NCBI GenBank assembly: GCA_049597955.1
Contig: JBMYND010000004.1
Span: 62,001 to 126,000 of the forward strand
DNA: 64,000 nucleotides
DNA from: JAYPAN01 sp049597955
Lineage (GTDB): Bacteria > Pseudomonadota > Alphaproteobacteria > RS24
Direction of reading: 5' to 3'
The notes beneath the pieces were generated by a model that ran no database searches, was not told the DNA's origin, and saw only the letters and a list, made by a program, of their open reading frames with translations. The translations under genes were made by a program, and so were the position numbers. Positions 62,370-64,000 of the stretch are shown piece by piece. How positions within the stretch are numbered: position 1 is the first letter of the stretch; each line of letters starts with the position of its first letter.

Positions 62370-63849
62370 TTTGCAAAATCTGTCAGCCCCGCTATGGACG
62401 GGCGATGAAGTTTTGGCCGTGCTGTCCGAGTTTGGCGGGCAGGGCGACAGGGATTGGCAGGCCCATGGCGTATCAATCGACACGCGCAGCCTCAAGCCCG
62501 ATGATTTATTTGTCGCATTGCCCGGCGAAAAGGCTGATGGCCATGATTATGTCGCGGCGGCTTTTGCGGCCGGTGCGTCGGCCGCTTTGGTGCGGCAGGG
62601 CTTTGTGCCACCGGATGAACTGCCCGACGCGGCTTGTTTGGTTCATGTTGAGGATGTCGCAGCCGCGCTCGAAGCACTGGGGCAGGCGGCCCGCACACGT
62701 TGTGCGGCGCATATATTGGCAGTAACCGGCAGTGTCGGCAAAACAAGCGTCAAGGAAGCATTGCGCCTTGCTTTGTCGAAATCCGGGCTGACCCATGCGT
62801 CGGAGAAATCTTACAATAATCATATTGGCGTGCCGTTGTCGCTGGCGCGTCTGCCGCGCGAGGCTGCTTATGGCGTGTTTGAAATCGGCATGAACCATGC
62901 CGGTGAAATCGCCGCGCTGGTCGAGATGGTGCGCCCGCATACCGCTATCATCACCCATATTGGCTCGGCGCATATTGAGCATTTGGGCAGCGAGGAAGCA
63001 ATTGCCCGCGCCAAGGCAGAGATTTTCACCGCCACCATCGCGCCGCAAACCGCGATTATCCCGCAGGACACGCCATATTTCGATATTTTGCGCGACGCTG
63101 CCAAAGCCGCCAATGTGGCGGATATTCTGCCCTTTGCCGCCGCAGACGCAAAGACCGGCCCTGCTGTTGCATGGGCTGAAAAAGTGCATTTGCACGACAC
63201 ATGCAGTTGTGTCAGTGCGACGATTGACGATACGCCCATGACTTTCAAAGTCGGCACGCCGGGACGCCATCAAGTCAGCAATGCGCTGGCCGTATTGACG
63301 GCGGTGAAGGCGGCAGGGGCCGATTTGGCCTTGGCCGCTTTGTCATTGGCTGAAAGCGAAGGTCTGCCGGGGCGCGGGCAACGCCATGTGCTGCAATGTG
63401 CGACCGGCGATTATTTGCTGATAGATGAAAGCTATAATGCCAATCCAAGCTCCATGCAGGCGGCGCTCATGTCGCTGGGTCTGGTGCCGCGCTTTGGACA
63501 GGGACGCCGCATTGCCGCTCTCGGCGATATGGCGGAATTGGGCGAACATGCGGCAGATATGCACCAGGCTTTGGCTGAAAATGTCGAGCAGGCGGATATT
63601 GACCTTGTGCTGACATGCGGGGCGATGATGCAACATTTACATAATCATTTGCCGCCCGGTCGAATGGGGCCACATGTGAGCAGTCCCGAAGAATTGCTGG
63701 AAATCCTGCTGCGCGATATTCACGCCGGCGATGTGATTATGGTCAAGGGTGCCAATGCCACCGGCATGATGCGCTTGGTTAACGGTCTGATTAATGCCCA
63801 TGGGCAAGACACTGCCGAGTCAGTGACGGGAGGCGATTATGCTGTATGA
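62362..63849 (+). CDS. murF: UDP-MurNAc-tripeptide:D-Ala-D-Ala ligase MurF
   Basis: A 495-residue Mur ligase; ATG 62362 is preceded by GGAGGG inside the end of murE. P-loop LAVTGSVGKTSVKEAL (about 124-139), the SYNNHIGVPLSL segment, EIGMNHAGEI and DESYNANPSSMQAAL are present. It adds D-Ala-D-Ala to UDP-MurNAc-tripeptide in the cytosol. Its end overlaps the mraY start by 11 bp. Confidence 0.96.
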   Translation: MSDLQNLSAPLWTGDEVLAVLSEFGGQGDRDWQAHGVSIDTRSLKPDDLFVALPGEKADGHDYVAAAFAAGASAALVRQGFVPPDELPDAACLVHVEDVAAALEALGQAARTRCAAHILAVTGSVGKTSVKEALRLALSKSGLTHASEKSYNNHIGVPLSLARLPREAAYGVFEIGMNHAGEIAALVEMVRPHTAIITHIGSAHIEHLGSEEAIARAKAEIFTATIAPQTAIIPQDTPYFDILRDAAKAANVADILPFAAADAKTGPAVAWAEKVHLHDTCSCVSATIDDTPMTFKVGTPGRHQVSNALAVLTAVKAAGADLALAALSLAESEGLPGRGQRHVLQCATGDYLLIDESYNANPSSMQAALMSLGLVPRFGQGRRIAALGDMAELGEHAADMHQALAENVEQADIDLVLTCGAMMQHLHNHLPPGRMGPHVSSPEELLEILLRDIHAGDVIMVKGANATGMMRLVNGLINAHGQDTAESVTGGDYAV

Positions 63850-64000
63850 ATTGATGATGCATTTTGGCGATTTGCCCGGTGCCAATCTGTTCAATTATAT
63901 CACTTTCCGTGCCGGTGGGGCGGTTATGACGGCCTTGCTGGTCAGCTTTTTGCTTGGCCCGTGGATGATTGACACGCTGCGCGAAAGACAGGGCAAGGGC
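63839..64000 (+). CDS. mraY: Phospho-MurNAc-pentapeptide transferase MraY, N-terminal part (cut by window edge)
   Basis: The last 162 bases encode 54 residues from ATG 63839 (GGGAGG upstream): MLYELMMHFGDLPGANLFNYI, then FRAGGAVMTALLVSFLLGPWMIDTLRERQGKG, the first membrane helix and first loop of MraY. MraY makes lipid I at the inner membrane. The gene continues past the window. Confidence 0.93.
   Translation, partial: MLYELMMHFGDLPGANLFNYITFRAGGAVMTALLVSFLLGPWMIDTLRERQGKG

Overview
The window is ordinary coding-dense chromosome of an alphaproteobacterium. The sequence-level evidence is a gene transfer agent (GTA) block, the cytochrome c maturation order ccmI-ccmE-ccmF-ccmH, several small families typical of the class (DUF1491, DUF2849, DUF6456, DUF1289, YcgN/UPF0260), a meso-diaminopimelate-type MurE and an rnpB-mraZ-dcw neighbourhood. 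Repeated acyl-CoA dehydrogenase and crotonase genes suggest an aerobic heterotroph that burns fatty or cyclic acids. The order cannot be fixed from this sequence alone.

Layout. 1-5.4 kb: the start of an acyl-CoA synthetase, a crotonase, an MFS exporter, a winged-helix regulator, a free-standing DnaA domain IV-like protein overlapping a DUF6456 protein, SufE and DUF1491. 5.5-12.4 kb: an MscS channel, the assimilatory sulfite reductase operon (DUF2849-cysI-DUF934), an NMT1/THI5-type ABC importer and a YcgN protein. 12.5-16.6 kb: a collapsed GTA cluster. A small-terminase candidate and the large terminase are intact, but the portal gene is cut at codon 354 and joined out of frame to the last part of the giant baseplate (g15-type) gene, followed by a DUF2793 protein. 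The capsid, tail and most baseplate genes are missing. 16.7-26 kb: a nitroreductase, ccmIEFH, and an OmpR-type two-component system coupled to glnE. 26-38 kb: five acyl-CoA dehydrogenases (two of them PimC/PimD-like), a crotonase and a small monooxygenase, interleaved with dusA, a TauE/SafE exporter, a phosphomannomutase, uroporphyrinogen methyltransferase and DUF1289. 38-45.5 kb: a ten-gene Mrp/Mbh-type cation/proton antiporter operon on the minus strand with a split MrpA and three NuoL/M/N-type subunits. 45.5-55.4 kb: an SDR, a flavin monooxygenase, an acyl-CoA synthetase, a 1187-residue autotransporter, a Gph-like phosphatase, a DMT transporter and a peptidoglycan amidase. 55.5-64 kb: a 99-nt inverted-repeat element, RNase P RNA, a DUF4258/HTH toxin-antitoxin-like pair with a palindromic operator, and the division/cell-wall cluster mraZ-rsmH-ftsL-ftsI-murE-murF-mraY, which runs off the edge.

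The strongest non-routine signals are the GTA internal deletion, the six-fold 10-bp-phased MraZ box array before mraZ, the structured element before rnpB, the DnaA-IV/DUF6456 overlapping pair and the Mbh-like antiporter operon. Operons are tightly packed with many ATGA and TAATG overlaps, which often fix the start codons. No tRNA, rRNA, insertion sequence or CRISPR array was recognised.
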